DNA from: Natronococcus sp. A-GB7
Lineage (GTDB): Archaea; Halobacteriota; Halobacteria; Halobacteriales; Natrialbaceae
Direction of reading: 5' to 3'
NCBI RefSeq assembly: GCF_029688865.1
Contig: NZ_JARUKV010000016.1
Span: 1-64,000 of the forward strand
DNA length: 64,000 bases
Under the pieces are notes generated by a model, which saw only the letters and a program-made list of their open reading frames with translations, did no database searches and had not been told where the DNA came from. Positions 16,249-25,319 of the stretch are shown piece by piece (the stretch's first letter is position 1; every line of letters starts with the position of its first letter). The position numbers were made by a program, and so were the translations under genes.

Positions 16249-17340
16249 ATGTACGATTTCGTCGTCGTGGGCGTCGGCCCCGCCGGCGCGCGTTTCGCGC
16301 GTCGAGCCGCCGATCGCGGCCACGACGTCCTCGCTCTCGAGCAGGGGACGATCGGCACGCCGCTGGCCTGCTCGGGCCACGTCAGTACGGACGTCTGGAG
16401 CGTGACGGGCGAGGGCGCCCGCGAAGAGCTGCTTCAAAACGAGATCCACGGCGCGCGCTTTCACGTCGGCGGCCCCCGCAGCGACGCCTACCCCTTCTAC
16501 AAGCGCGAGGTTGCCTCGAACGTCATCGACCGCGTCGGGCTGGATCGTCACCTCGCCGAGCTGGCTCGCGAGGCCGGCGCCGACGTCCGTGAGAACCACT
16601 CCGTCACGAGCGTTACGGAGCACCGCGACCGCGTCGAGGTCGTCGCCAGCGGGCCCGACGGGCCCGTCACCCACGAGGCGAAGATGGTCGCGGGCTGTGA
16701 CGGCCCCCGCTCGAGGGTCCGTCAGGAGCTCGACCTCCCCGAGCCCGACGAACTCCTTCACGGCGTGCTCGCCTTTTCCGAGGAAGAGGACTACGAGGAT
16801 TTCGTCGACGTCCACCTCACCCCGCCGACCTTTTTCGCCTGGCGGATCCCCCGCGGCGAGGCCGGCGTCGAGTACGGCCTCGCGGCCCCGCCGGGCGTCG
16901 AGGTGACCAAACACTTCGAGGAGCTGATCGACGGCTACGAGATCGACGTCGCCCACCGCTGTTCGGGTGCGATCCCGATCGGCCCTGCGGACCGGGTGAC
17001 GAGCCGCCGGGGATTCCTGATCGGCGACGCCGCGGCCCAGACCAAACCGTTCACCGGCGGCGGGATCCTCTACGGGACGACGGCCGCGGACCACGCGGCC
17101 CGCGAGATCGACCCTGATCGGCCGACCAGCCTCGCGGCCTACGAACACGCCTGGCGTGAAGACCTGAAACGGGACCAGCAGCTCGGCCACTGGCTCCGCC
17201 GTGCGTACTCCCTGCCCGAGCCGATCCAGCGCGTCGGGCTGAGCGCGCTGTCGGGCGAGATCGGCGTCCACATGGATCGACCCACGTCGCTGGTCTCCCC
17301 GACCCACCTGAAGGCGATGCTCTCGAGACTGCGGCCGTGA
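16249..17340 (+). CDS. Geranylgeranyl reductase family protein (archaeal lipid saturation type)
   Basis: 363 residues. FAD-binding motif FVVVGVGPAGARFARRAADR at the N-terminus, then CSGHVS (residues about 40-45), which corresponds to the PxxxxCxG-like substrate loop, and the conserved GDAAAQTKPFTGGGILYGTT near residue 260. Enzymes of this family reduce the double bonds of geranylgeranyl chains; in archaea they saturate digeranylgeranylglycerophospholipids, and related copies act on menaquinone or other prenyl groups. Haloarchaea usually have several paralogues, so the precise substrate is not fixed by sequence alone. Confidence 0.88.
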   Translation: MYDFVVVGVGPAGARFARRAADRGHDVLALEQGTIGTPLACSGHVSTDVWSVTGEGAREELLQNEIHGARFHVGGPRSDAYPFYKREVASNVIDRVGLDRHLAELAREAGADVRENHSVTSVTEHRDRVEVVASGPDGPVTHEAKMVAGCDGPRSRVRQELDLPEPDELLHGVLAFSEEEDYEDFVDVHLTPPTFFAWRIPRGEAGVEYGLAAPPGVEVTKHFEELIDGYEIDVAHRCSGAIPIGPADRVTSRRGFLIGDAAAQTKPFTGGGILYGTTAADHAAREIDPDRPTSLAAYEHAWREDLKRDQQLGHWLRRAYSLPEPIQRVGLSALSGEIGVHMDRPTSLVSPTHLKAMLSRLRP

Positions 17341-17422
17341 TCCCCGCGAGGCATCGCTGGAGCACGGCCTCCCGGAGCCGCAGGCGACGAACCGAAGGCC
17401 CTCGTCGCGAAACACTCGAGCG

Positions 17423-18853
17423 ATGACCGGACGGCTGGCGGCCGTCGCCGCGCTCGTCGCGCATCTCCTCGAGCGACTGGGGATCATCGACGCCGAGCGA
17501 CTGCGCCCGACGGTCGATCTGGCCTGGCCCCGGATCGTCACCGGGATCGCGATCATGTCCAAGCAGACGGCCGACCTCGCGATGGTCGGGATCGCCGTCG
17601 GCACTGCCGGCACCGCGGGGCTGGCCTTCGCGCTCGCCTACTGGGAGATCGTCGCGATGCTCGGACTCGGACTGGCGGGCGGGACCGTCAGCCTCGTCTC
17701 CCAGAACTACGGCGGCGAGGAGAACGAGCGGGCGTCGCTGGTCGTCACCCAGAGCGTTCTGCTCGCGGTCGGCATCTCGCTGCCGCTCGCGGCCGCGTTC
17801 CTCCTCGTTCCCGATCAGTTGATCGGGCTGTTCGGCGCCGGCCCCGACTCGCTGGCCCACGGCAGCACCTACCTCGTCTACGTCGCGCCGGCCGTCGTCT
17901 TCGAACTGCTGAACCTGATCGCCAGCCGCACCTACACCGGGGTCGGCGACACCTTCACCGAGATGATGGCCCGCGCGGGTGGTGCGGTCCTCAACATCGT
18001 GCTCAGCGCCGTCTTCATTTTCGGCTTCGAGATGGGCGTCGCCGGCGCCGCGCTCGGTACGACCCTCTCGACGGGGTTCGTCACGGTCGTCCTCGCGTGG
18101 GGGATGGTCGGACGCTCCTACGGGAGACTCGGGATGGAGCCCAGTCCGGTGCCGATCACCCGCGAGGGGCCGTGGCTCGAGGCCGGGGTTATCCGCGACC
18201 TCGTCGAGATTTCGACGCCCGAGATCGGTCGCCGGCTCGCCCAGGGGGTTGTCGTCTTCCCCATGCTGTGGATCGCCGCCTCGTTCGGCCCGGTGGTCGT
18301 CACCGCCCTGGAGGTCGGTCGTCGGGTCCGCAGCCTGATCAACAGCGTCAACTGGGGGATGGGGTTGGCCTCGAGTTCGCTCGTCGGCCAGCACCTCGGC
18401 GCGAACGAGGAGGAGGAAGCGGGCGCCTACGGCGAGGGGATCGTCCGGCTCTCGGTGGTCTGTTACGTCGGGATCGCCGCCGTCGTCCTCGCGTTCGCCG
18501 AGCCGATCGCGGGGCTGTTCGTGAGCGAGCCCGCCGAAATCTCGCTGGCCGCGACGTTCGTCGCCGTCGGCGCCGTCAGCGCAATCGGACTCGGCGTCGA
18601 CGGCGCCGCGGCGGGCGCGCTGCTCGGCGCCGGCGACACCCGGCTGCCGCTGGTAGCCTCGCTGATCGGTCGGTACCTCTTTGCGTTACCCGCAGCGGCG
18701 CTCGGACTCGTCACCCCGCTCGGCGTCGGCGGGCTCTACCTCGCCTTCCTGCTCGAGACGTACGTCCCGGGCGGGATCAACTACTGGCTGTTCCGGCGCG
18801 GACGCTGGAAGGCCGTCAGCCGGCGATATCGCCCCGACACAGAGGCGAGCTGA
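17423..18853 (+). CDS. MATE family efflux transporter
   Basis: 476 residues with twelve predicted helices in two similar halves, as in MATE drug/sodium antiporters. Recognisable pieces are TGIAIMSKQTADLAMVGIAV (first helix region) and GGTVSLVSQNYGGEENERAS, with the second-half counterpart GMGLASSSLVGQHLGANEEE. The repeat of Q/NYG and QHLGA motifs marks the two halves. It likely exports organic cations or metabolites. It starts 82 bases after the lipid reductase and may be cotranscribed; it is convergent with hisS. Confidence 0.93.
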   Translation: MTGRLAAVAALVAHLLERLGIIDAERLRPTVDLAWPRIVTGIAIMSKQTADLAMVGIAVGTAGTAGLAFALAYWEIVAMLGLGLAGGTVSLVSQNYGGEENERASLVVTQSVLLAVGISLPLAAAFLLVPDQLIGLFGAGPDSLAHGSTYLVYVAPAVVFELLNLIASRTYTGVGDTFTEMMARAGGAVLNIVLSAVFIFGFEMGVAGAALGTTLSTGFVTVVLAWGMVGRSYGRLGMEPSPVPITREGPWLEAGVIRDLVEISTPEIGRRLAQGVVVFPMLWIAASFGPVVVTALEVGRRVRSLINSVNWGMGLASSSLVGQHLGANEEEEAGAYGEGIVRLSVVCYVGIAAVVLAFAEPIAGLFVSEPAEISLAATFVAVGAVSAIGLGVDGAAAGALLGAGDTRLPLVASLIGRYLFALPAAALGLVTPLGVGGLYLAFLLETYVPGGINYWLFRRGRWKAVSRRYRPDTEAS

Positions 18854-18888
18854 AGAAAATCGTATCGGTCCGAGGGCGCGGGGGAGCG

Positions 18889-20187
18889 TTACGCCAGGTC
18901 CTCGTAGGTCGGGCGCTCGAGCTCTCCGGGGAACTCCTCGACTGGGGTCTGGAGCTGATCGCCCGACTCCATGTCCTTGATCGTCACCTCGTCGTTCGCC
19001 AGATCCTGCTCGCCGACGATGACGACCGTCTCGGCGTTGATCGAGTCGGCGTAGTCGAGCTGTGCGCCGAAGGAGCGGCCGGCGACGTCGGTCTCGACGA
19101 CGTGGCCCCGGTCGCGCAGCTCGCGGGTGATGCGGGCGGCCTCGGATCGGGTGTCGCCGACCTGGAGCACGTAGTAGTCGGTGGCCACTTCCTCCTCGGG
19201 CCAGACGCCAGCGCGCTGACACAGTAGCGACAGCGTCGCGTGACCGGGCGCGACCCCGACCGCGGGGGTGGGCTGGCCGCCGAAGCTCTCGATGAGGCCG
19301 TCGTAGCGCCCGCCGCCGAAGATCGACCGGGAGACCTCGCCCGTCGAGTCGAAACACTCGAAGACGACGCCGGTGTAGTAGTCGAGCCCCCGGGCCGTCT
19401 CCAGCGAGATCGTACAGTACTCGCGGGCACCGAAGTCTTCGGCCGCCTCGAGGACGTGCTGCAGGTTCTCGACGGCCGCCGTAACCCGGTCGGTGTCGGC
19501 GAACGACTCGACGGCTTCGAGATCGCCCTCCGCGATGAGATCGGCGAACTCGGCGGCCTGGTCGTAGGAGAGGCCAGCCTCGGCGAGCAGGTCGTGGTAC
19601 TCCGCGGTGGAGATCTTGCCGGACTTGTCGACCGCCCGAATCGCCTCGGTCGTATCGACGTCGGTCTCGTAGCTCTCGAGCACGCCGCCTAAGATGTCGC
19701 GGTGGGAGATCCGGAACTCGAAGTGGTCGCCGGTGAGCCCGAGGTCGGTCAGGGCGTCGGCGGCCCAGGCGAGGATCTCGGCGTCGGCCTCGGGCTCCGA
19801 GGAGCCGAAGATGTCGACGTTGGTCTGGTAGAACTCGCGCTGGCGGCCCTGCTGGACCTGCTCGTAGCGCCAGAACGGGCGCGTCGAGAACCACTTGATC
19901 GGCTTCGACAGCTCCTGTTGTTTCGCCACGACCATCCGTGCGACCGTCGGCGTCAGCTCGGGGGTTAGCGTGACGTGGCGGCCGCCCTGGTCCTCGAAGG
20001 CGTACAGCTCCTCGACGATCTCGTCGCCGCTCTTGTCGGTCCACATCTCGGCGCGCTCGAGTGCGGGCGTGCCGATCTCGCGGAAGCCGTACCTGCGAGC
20101 GGCGTCCTCGATCGTGTCGATGGTCGCCCGTCTGGCGGCCATCTCGCCGGGGTAGAAGTCACGAAACCCCTTGATGCCGTCGTACAT
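18889..20187 (-). CDS. hisS: Histidyl-tRNA synthetase
   Basis: 432 residues. Class II motifs are present: motif 1 region around EIGTPALERAEMW, motif 2 FSTRPFWRYEQVQQGRQREF, the HisA-type segments LETARGLDYYTGVVFECFD and GGGRYDGLIESFGG, and motif 3 PAVGVAPGHATLSLL-like (VGVAPG). The C-terminal anticodon-binding domain spans about residues 330-410. The length is normal. It charges tRNA-His. Stop is 35 bases from the MATE stop. Confidence 0.96.
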   Translation of the reverse strand: MYDGIKGFRDFYPGEMAARRATIDTIEDAARRYGFREIGTPALERAEMWTDKSGDEIVEELYAFEDQGGRHVTLTPELTPTVARMVVAKQQELSKPIKWFSTRPFWRYEQVQQGRQREFYQTNVDIFGSSEPEADAEILAWAADALTDLGLTGDHFEFRISHRDILGGVLESYETDVDTTEAIRAVDKSGKISTAEYHDLLAEAGLSYDQAAEFADLIAEGDLEAVESFADTDRVTAAVENLQHVLEAAEDFGAREYCTISLETARGLDYYTGVVFECFDSTGEVSRSIFGGGRYDGLIESFGGQPTPAVGVAPGHATLSLLCQRAGVWPEEEVATDYYVLQVGDTRSEAARITRELRDRGHVVETDVAGRSFGAQLDYADSINAETVVIVGEQDLANDEVTIKDMESGDQLQTPVEEFPGELERPTYEDLA

Positions 20188-20298
20188 ACCCCACCGTTCG
20201 GCGACGGCGACCTTCTAACCTTTCGTTTGGGCGTCGACCACGCGACTCCGGAGTAGCGGTCACGACAGGCCACACTCGTCCCCGTGCGAGCGGAGAGA

Positions 20299-20304
20299 TT
20301 TATA
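20299..20304 (+). promoter_or_regulatory. TATA box for the TspO gene
   Basis: TTTATA centred about 25 bases before ATG 20326, predicting a leaderless message. Confidence 0.6.
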
Positions 20305-20325
20305 CTGCAACGGTGAAGGCGTCGT

Positions 20326-20850
20326 ATGCCCCGACGAATCGATCGGACCGCTCCCGAGACGCTCGGCGACGGCGAGTGGCGGGAGCTGGGCCTGGCCGTC
20401 GGCTTCTGCGAACTCGCCGGCGTCGTTCCCGGTCTGCTAACCGCCGAGGACGTGACCGAGTGGTACCCGACCCTCGAGCAACCGCCGCGAACGCCGCCAG
20501 GCTGGGTGTTTCCGCCCGTCTGGACGGTCCTGTTCGCGACGATGGGGGTCGCGTGGCACCTGGTCCGTCGGGACCGAACGGCGAGCGCGAGGGGAAAGCG
20601 GCGGGCCGAACGGGTGTTCCTCTCCCAGCTCGCGTTGAACGCGCTCTGGTCGCTCGTCTTCTTCGGCCGACGGTCGATCCTCGGGGGACTCGTCGTCATC
20701 GCATTGCTCGGGCCGGCGATCGCCGTGACGATCGCGGCGTTCGCTCGCATCGATCGTCGGGCGGCGCTGTTGCTGGTGCCGTATCTGTGCTGGGTCGCGT
20801 TCGCGACGGCGCTGAACTACGGGCTCTGGAAACGCAACCGCGACCGGTAG
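20326..20850 (+). CDS. TspO/MBR family protein
   Basis: 174 residues, five hydrophobic helices. Family signatures: WYPTLEQPPRTPPGWVFPPV (the conserved W-Y-...-P-P-W-F-P loop and helix), WTVLFATMGVAWHLV, and a later ALNALWSLVFFGRR plus LLVPYLCWVAFATALNYGLW. TspO proteins bind tetrapyrroles and related ligands; in haloarchaea a link to light- or bop-related regulation has been proposed, but nothing nearby supports that here. Its stop is four bases from the stop of the PP-loop gene. Confidence 0.92.
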   Translation: MPRRIDRTAPETLGDGEWRELGLAVGFCELAGVVPGLLTAEDVTEWYPTLEQPPRTPPGWVFPPVWTVLFATMGVAWHLVRRDRTASARGKRRAERVFLSQLALNALWSLVFFGRRSILGGLVVIALLGPAIAVTIAAFARIDRRAALLLVPYLCWVAFATALNYGLWKRNRDR

Positions 20851-20854
20851 GATA

Positions 20855-21445
20855 CTACCGGACGTTCGTCACGTACGTCTGCTCGTGGTCGGGGAACAGC
20901 TCTCCGACGGCTTCGGGACCGTCCTCGGCGACGATGATCGCCCGCAGCTCCGCCTCGTAATCCGCGCGGTCGATCGACTCGCTGGGACCGACGGTCACCT
21001 CGAGGTGGTTCTCGACGAGTCGGTCGACCGCCGTCCGGCCGAATCCCGACAGCGGTGCGATGTAGTCGATGCCGTGGCGATCCTCGAGGCTCTGGGCCTG
21101 GGCCCGCGAGACGGTCGGCACGCGGTCGTCCCGGCGAGTGCCGTCGGCGACCGCGTCGAAGCGGTCCTCGGCGAGGGCCTCAAGGGCGTGCTGGTGGACG
21201 TGTTGGATCCCGTTGCGGGGAAAGCCGTCCTCGCGGATCCGCTCGACGGCCTCGCGGGCGACGTCGCGCTCGAGGTCGAGGCGCTCGAACTCGAAGCCGG
21301 CGGTGTCGGCGGTCTCGCGGGCGTGTTTCCAGTCGTCGCCGACGCCGAAGCTGACCGTGACGAGCGTGACGTCGTAAAACTCCTCGAGGACGAGCGCCGC
21401 GAGCGTCGAATCCTTGCCCCCGCTGTAGAGCAGTCCGAGCTCCAT
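20855..21445 (-). CDS. PP-loop ATP pyrophosphatase domain protein (COG2117-like)
   Basis: 196 residues. The N-terminus [20 protein letters not shown] contains the SGGKDS PP-loop that adenylates substrates in tRNA thiolation, asparagine synthase and related enzymes. Also seen are DGFPRNGIQHVHQHALEALA and ADGTRRDDRVPTVSRAQAQS. This looks like the archaeal family described as a predicted tRNA modification PP-loop subunit. Its ATG overlaps the last base of the PDCD5 stop codon (TGATG), so translation is coupled. The substrate is unknown. Confidence 0.85.
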   Translation of the reverse strand: MELGLLYSGGKDSTLAALVLEEFYDVTLVTVSFGVGDDWKHARETADTAGFEFERLDLERDVAREAVERIREDGFPRNGIQHVHQHALEALAEDRFDAVADGTRRDDRVPTVSRAQAQSLEDRHGIDYIAPLSGFGRTAVDRLVENHLEVTVGPSESIDRADYEAELRAIIVAEDGPEAVGELFPDHEQTYVTNVR

Positions 21446-21801
21446 CAGCGACGCTTGATGTCGAAGCTCTTCGAGTCGGGTTTGAGCTCCTGGAGGAGCT
21501 GTTTCATCTTCTCGTCGTCGATCTTGCCCTGGATGCGCCCGCTGCGAGCCAGCGCGATCACCTGCTGTTCGACCTGTTCTCCGAACTGCTCCTTGCTCAT
21601 CTTGACCGTGTTGAGCCGCTTTCGCGCGTCGTCGGTCAGGTGCTGTCGGAGCAGCGCCTGCTTCTGGGCTTCGGCCTGCTGCTGGGCGGCTTCCTGGCTC
21701 GCCCGGTCGGCCTCACCGCCCCCCTCGGCGCGGTCCTGTAGCTGCTCCATCTTCTTCTGTCGGAGCTCCTCGAGTTTCTCCTCGTCGGGTGAGCCGCTCA
21801 T
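21445..21801 (-). CDS. DNA-binding protein of the PDCD5 family
   Basis: 118 residues: a charged Gln-rich N-terminal helix ([20 protein letters not shown]), then a three-helix core ending [20 protein letters not shown] and a basic tail [10 protein letters not shown]. This is the archaeal homologue of eukaryotic PDCD5. Archaeal members bind nucleic acid or the chaperonin; the cellular role is uncertain. It follows S19e in the same orientation and overlaps the PP-loop gene by one base, a conserved archaeal order. Confidence 0.95.
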   Translation of the reverse strand: MSGSPDEEKLEELRQKKMEQLQDRAEGGGEADRASQEAAQQQAEAQKQALLRQHLTDDARKRLNTVKMSKEQFGEQVEQQVIALARSGRIQGKIDDEKMKQLLQELKPDSKSFDIKRR

Positions 21802-21903
21802 AGTGGGACGTTGCGCGCGGGCGCAGAAAATGATTACGGACGATGAGAGCGAGAGACGCCGCTGATCGGCGAGCGGTCCGAAAAGACGTCTCGAAAGCGA
21901 GTC

Positions 21904-22359
21904 TTACGCGTAGCGCTCGAGTTCCGGGCGGTCGAGCTCCTCGAGAACCTCGCCGGCGGTGTCGTCGAGCAGGCTCCGACCCGCGGGCGTGATGCGGCGA
22001 CCCTCGCCCTCGGCGGTCTCGACGAGGTCTTCCTCCTCGAGCTGCTGGAGGATCGTCCGGATCACGTTCTTCGAGCCGTCGGTTCGTCGGTCCGGGGCGA
22101 CGCGATAGCGGTTCGTCCCGGCCTTGCCGCCGCCGTACTCCGTCGAGAGTCGTTCGACGCCGACGGGGCCGCGGTCGGCGACCTTCCGCAGGAGGCTCGC
22201 GGCGCGGGTCGCCCAGAAGTCCTCCTGCTCGGGGGGCAGTTCGCGGTCGACACCAGTCTTCGCGAACTGGCTCCAGTCGGGTTCGTCGAGTCGGTCCTCG
22301 AGGTCCTCGGCGAGCGCCTCGATGAGGTCGTCCGCCGGAACGTCGTACATCGTAGCCAT
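21904..22359 (-). CDS. rps19e: 30S ribosomal protein S19e
   Basis: 151 residues from ATG 22359 (MATMYDVPADDLIEALAEDL). The winged-helix S19e core is clear: DFWATRAASLLRKVADRGPV, GVERLSTEYGGGKAGTNRYR and VIRTILQQLEEEDLVETAEG followed by GRRITPAG. It is a structural component of the small subunit head. Longer in-frame upstream sequence belongs to the divergent thiL promoter. A TATA-like box lies at 22384-22390. Confidence 0.96.
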   Translation of the reverse strand: MATMYDVPADDLIEALAEDLEDRLDEPDWSQFAKTGVDRELPPEQEDFWATRAASLLRKVADRGPVGVERLSTEYGGGKAGTNRYRVAPDRRTDGSKNVIRTILQQLEEEDLVETAEGEGRRITPAGRSLLDDTAGEVLEELDRPELERYA

Positions 22360-22383
22360 TGGCGTTGGGTTCCCTGCCGCGGC

Positions 22384-22390
22384 ATTTAAG
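22384..22390 (-). promoter_or_regulatory. TATA-like box for rps19e
   Basis: On the minus strand CTTAAAT, centred about 28 bases before ATG 22359; fits a leaderless or near-leaderless transcript. Confidence 0.5.
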
Positions 22391-22474
22391 GCCATCGTTG
22401 TCTCCCGAGCTCGACCCCCGAGCACCGTCCTCGCGGTCCGGACCGTTTTTCGTTCTGGCCCCGAAACGCCGGGT

Positions 22475-23380
22475 ATGGACGAACGCGCCGCACTGGCGCT
22501 GTTGGAGGGGGAACTCGACCCGGTCGGCGACGACGCGGCCGTCGTCGACGGGCTGGTCGTGACGACCGACATGCTCCACGAGCGGACGGACTTTCCGCCG
22601 GGGACGAGCCGCTACACGGCCGGCTGGCGGTCGGTCGGCGCCTCGCTGTCGGACGTCGCCGCGATGGGGGCTTCGGCGACGGCTGCGGTCGCCGCCTACG
22701 CGGCCCCTGAGTTCGTCGCGGACGAACTGCTCGCGTTCGTTCGGGGCGCACGCGACGTCTGCGAGCTCGTCGACGGGGAGTACGTCGGCGGCGACCTCGA
22801 CGGCCACGACGAGTTCACCGTTGCGACGACCGCGATCGGGCGGACCGACGACCCCGTCCCGCGAAGCGGCGCTCGACCCGGTGACGCGGTCTGTGTCACC
22901 GGCACGCTCGGGCGGAGCGCAGCCGCCCTCGAGCTGTTTCGCCGGGGTGAACGCGAGGACGACCCGGACGCCCGCGAGCGCGCGAACGAGCTGTTCCGGT
23001 TCGAACCGCGGGTTACGGCCGGTCGGGCGCTGGCTCCGCACGCGACGGCGATGATGGATTCGAGCGACGGCCTCGCGCGGTCGCTCCACCAGCTCGCCGA
23101 GGCCAGCGACTGCGGGTTCGCGGTCGACGGCGAGACGATTCCGATCGACGACGCCGTGCGATCGGTCGCGGAGAGCGAACGGGCGGCCCTCGAGCGCGCG
23201 ACGACGTTCGGCGAGGACTTCGAGCTGGTCGCGACAATTCCCGAAGAGGTACTCGAGGCCGTTCGCGACGCGGTCGACGTTCCACTCGCGAGGGTCGGAA
23301 CCGTTCTCGAGAGCGGTGAGGGAATCAGTCTCGACGGCGAGCCGCTCGCGGATCGAGGCTACACCCACGGCGAGGACTGA
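22475..23380 (+). CDS. thiL: Thiamine-monophosphate kinase
   Basis: 301 residues. ThiL marks: GDDAAVVDGLVVTTDMLHER near the N-terminus (metal and nucleotide ligands), DVAAMGASATAAVAAYAAPE, the GGDLDGHDEFTVATTAIGR segment, and MMDSSDGLARSLHQLAEASD in the second half. It phosphorylates thiamine phosphate to the active coenzyme. The start ATG 22475 matches the usual N-terminus. Its TGA is immediately followed by the TGA (minus strand) of the protease gene, so the two genes abut tail to tail in the palindrome TGATCA. Confidence 0.93.
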   Translation: MDERAALALLEGELDPVGDDAAVVDGLVVTTDMLHERTDFPPGTSRYTAGWRSVGASLSDVAAMGASATAAVAAYAAPEFVADELLAFVRGARDVCELVDGEYVGGDLDGHDEFTVATTAIGRTDDPVPRSGARPGDAVCVTGTLGRSAAALELFRRGEREDDPDARERANELFRFEPRVTAGRALAPHATAMMDSSDGLARSLHQLAEASDCGFAVDGETIPIDDAVRSVAESERAALERATTFGEDFELVATIPEEVLEAVRDAVDVPLARVGTVLESGEGISLDGEPLADRGYTHGED

Positions 23381-24538
23381 TCACTGAACGACGGCGATCG
23401 GAACCGGCATGAAACACAGCAGGCCGAGCCCGAAGGTGACGACGCCGAGCAGGAATCGACCGGTCCCGAGCCGTTCGTCCCGAACCGGGCGTGCCGGGCC
23501 GACCGAGGCCAGCACCGCGGTGAAGATCCCCCAGAACACCCAGATGAACACCGAGTTGCCGCTGTGGCCGCTCACGTAGTAGAGGTACGCAGCGAGTCCG
23601 AACAGCGCGCCGGGAACCAGCGCCGCGATCGTCTCCTGGAGGTTTCCGGTCATCGCCCGGAGGATGTGGCCGCCGTCGAGCTGACCGACCGGGATGAGGT
23701 TGAGAAAGGTGACGAACATCCCGACCCAGCCGCCGATGACGACGGGATTGACCGCCGTGGCGGGATCGTCCCGGTACAGCGGCTGATCGAAGAGGACGGC
23801 GAGCCACTCGAGCAACAGCGGGTAGCCGAGGTCGATCTGGATCGCGTTCGGGTCCGCGACGACGTCCTCGGGTGCGGTAACGGGAGGCATGTGGAGCCCG
23901 ACGATCGTGACGACGACCGTCGCGATCAGCCCCGCCAGGGGACCGGCGACGCCGATGTCGAACAGCGCCTTCCGGTCGGGCATTCGCCCCTTCATTTTGA
24001 TCACCGCGCCCATCGTCCCGATCAGCGTCGGCACCGGGATAAAGTAGGGCAGGGAGGCGTCGACCCCGTGGTAGCGGCTCAACACGTAGTGGCCCATCTC
24101 GTGGACGCCGAGAACGCCCAGAATTGCGACCATGAACGGCCAGGCCTCCCACATCGCCAGCGGATTCGCGAACGGATCGATGTGATACCACATCGAGCCC
24201 GCGAACAGCGTCGAGACGACGGTTGCGAGCAACAGAATGACGTTCGTCCAGGGGATCCCGTCGATCCCGATAGACCGGGGCTCGGCGACGAGGGCGTACT
24301 CGCCGTGACGCCGCGTCAGCTCGACGTCGTACCCCTCCTCGCGAAAGACGGGCCACAGCTCCCGCATCAGCGGTTCGGGGGCGACCAGCGGATCACCGTA
24401 GTAGACGAGCTGGTCGTCCTCTCGTCGGGTTTCGTAGACCGCGAACACCGACTCGACGCGCTCGAGCGGTGGTCCGCCCTCCGGGGGCGAGCTCCGGTTG
24501 CCCGCCGTCCCGTAGTCGGACGAATCGACGTCGTCCAT
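23381..24538 (-). CDS. Site-2 protease family (M50) membrane metallopeptidase
   Basis: 385 residues with six or more helices. The zinc site is HEMGH in ILGVHEMGHYVLSRYHGVDA, with the third ligand in NLIPVGQLDGGHILRAMTG. Residues about 1-110 form a soluble N-terminal domain (VYYGDPLVAPEPLMRELWPV region). Such proteases cleave membrane-bound substrates inside the bilayer during signalling or quality control. No obvious substrate such as an anti-sigma-like protein is next to it. A second, PDZ-containing family member is at 29812. Confidence 0.92.
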   Translation of the reverse strand: MDDVDSSDYGTAGNRSSPPEGGPPLERVESVFAVYETRREDDQLVYYGDPLVAPEPLMRELWPVFREEGYDVELTRRHGEYALVAEPRSIGIDGIPWTNVILLLATVVSTLFAGSMWYHIDPFANPLAMWEAWPFMVAILGVLGVHEMGHYVLSRYHGVDASLPYFIPVPTLIGTMGAVIKMKGRMPDRKALFDIGVAGPLAGLIATVVVTIVGLHMPPVTAPEDVVADPNAIQIDLGYPLLLEWLAVLFDQPLYRDDPATAVNPVVIGGWVGMFVTFLNLIPVGQLDGGHILRAMTGNLQETIAALVPGALFGLAAYLYYVSGHSGNSVFIWVFWGIFTAVLASVGPARPVRDERLGTGRFLLGVVTFGLGLLCFMPVPIAVVQ

Positions 24539-24561
24539 CGTCCGAAGTCAGCGGTTGCTCG

Positions 24562-24567
24562 TATAAA
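24562..24567 (-). promoter_or_regulatory. TATA box for the 24538 protease gene
   Basis: TTTATA on the minus strand, centred 26-27 bases before ATG 24538; predicts a leaderless mRNA. Confidence 0.6.
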
Positions 24568-24741
24568 TTGCCTTCCCTAGGCGACGGCGATCGCTCTCGA
24601 AGAAGTGAGTGAGCCCGCGTGCCGAGACAGTCAGTCGGACGCGGGCGAGACCGCAATCGTTCGATCAGGGGGGAGACCGCGCCGGATGGCGTCCGTGGCG
24701 CGCCGGCGCGGGTGAGCGTCGTTCGTTGCGTAGACGACAGC

Positions 24742-24981
24742 TCAGGCGGACTGCACGCGCCAGGTCGTCGCGCTCGTGTACGACCACTTCTCGACCTCGA
24801 GGTCGCCGTCCGAATCCGAGAGTTTGACCATCAGCGCGCCGATCTCCTTCGGGGACATGCCGACGTCGTCGGAGATGAACTTCCCCTTGAAGTACAGCTC
24901 GCCGTCTTCGACCTGTTCGCGCAGGTAGTTCTTTAGCCGCCGTTCTTTGCTTTCCGTGGAGGATTGGGCTGTCGTGCTCAT
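24742..24981 (-). CDS. Small conserved haloarchaeal protein (DUF7123-like)
   Basis: 79 residues from ATG 24981 (MSTTAQSSTESKERRLKNYL). The sequence KGKFISDDVGMSPKEIGALM and the end EVEKWSYTSATTWRVQSA look like a winged-helix fold and match a very conserved haloarchaeal family that I believe is DUF7123. An in-frame ORF continues upstream to 25101, but a strong TATA box at 25011-25018 shows that the transcript begins close to 24981. Function unknown. Confidence 0.85.
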   Translation of the reverse strand: MSTTAQSSTESKERRLKNYLREQVEDGELYFKGKFISDDVGMSPKEIGALMVKLSDSDGDLEVEKWSYTSATTWRVQSA

Positions 24982-25010
24982 CGACAACACTCTCTTGCAG
25001 CCAGTATATG

Positions 25011-25018
25011 TTATAAAG
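25011..25018 (-). promoter_or_regulatory. TATA box for the DUF7123-like gene
   Basis: CTTTATAA on the minus strand, about 33 bases before ATG 24981, within an AT-rich stretch. Confidence 0.6.
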
Positions 25019-25019
25019 T

Positions 25020-25319
25020 AAGGACGTTTAGCGAGTTTTTGGTTGCATTTAGCGTACAGTCGAATAATAGGTTCTTTATCGCCGCCGTCGAGACGCTTCA
25101 CGACGGCACGAAAGGTATTTAGATGTTTTATACTCCCCTCTAACGTATTATTCTCTTCTGAACCATAGAATAATACGAAATATCAATTTAATATACTGTT
25201 TCAGTAGAGCTTGCAGTGTCATGCCGGCCAACGATGCTCGAGGTATCCTACCTGCCATAGCAGGGCCGTAAACGTCCCCTCACCCGAGCCCCGAACTCGA
25301 GAATCCGCCGGAACGAGGG
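25020..25319. other. AT-rich gene-free region with perfect inverted repeat
   Basis: About 300 bases far richer in A and T than the rest of the window. It holds an 11-bp perfect inverted repeat, CGTATTATTCT (25144-25154) and AGAATAATACG (25167-25177), with a 12-base spacer, and TTTATAC/TTTAATATA TATA-like sequences around it. The only frame is a 16-codon ORF at 25220, too short to support. It could act as an operator, an unusual terminator for moaE, or a promoter of an unseen RNA. Confidence 0.45.

Noticed and set aside
25220-25270. 16-codon ORF (MPANDARGILPAIAGP) in the AT-rich island
   Set aside because: Too short to judge, no ribosome-binding or TATA support that is specific to it, no similarity I recognise.
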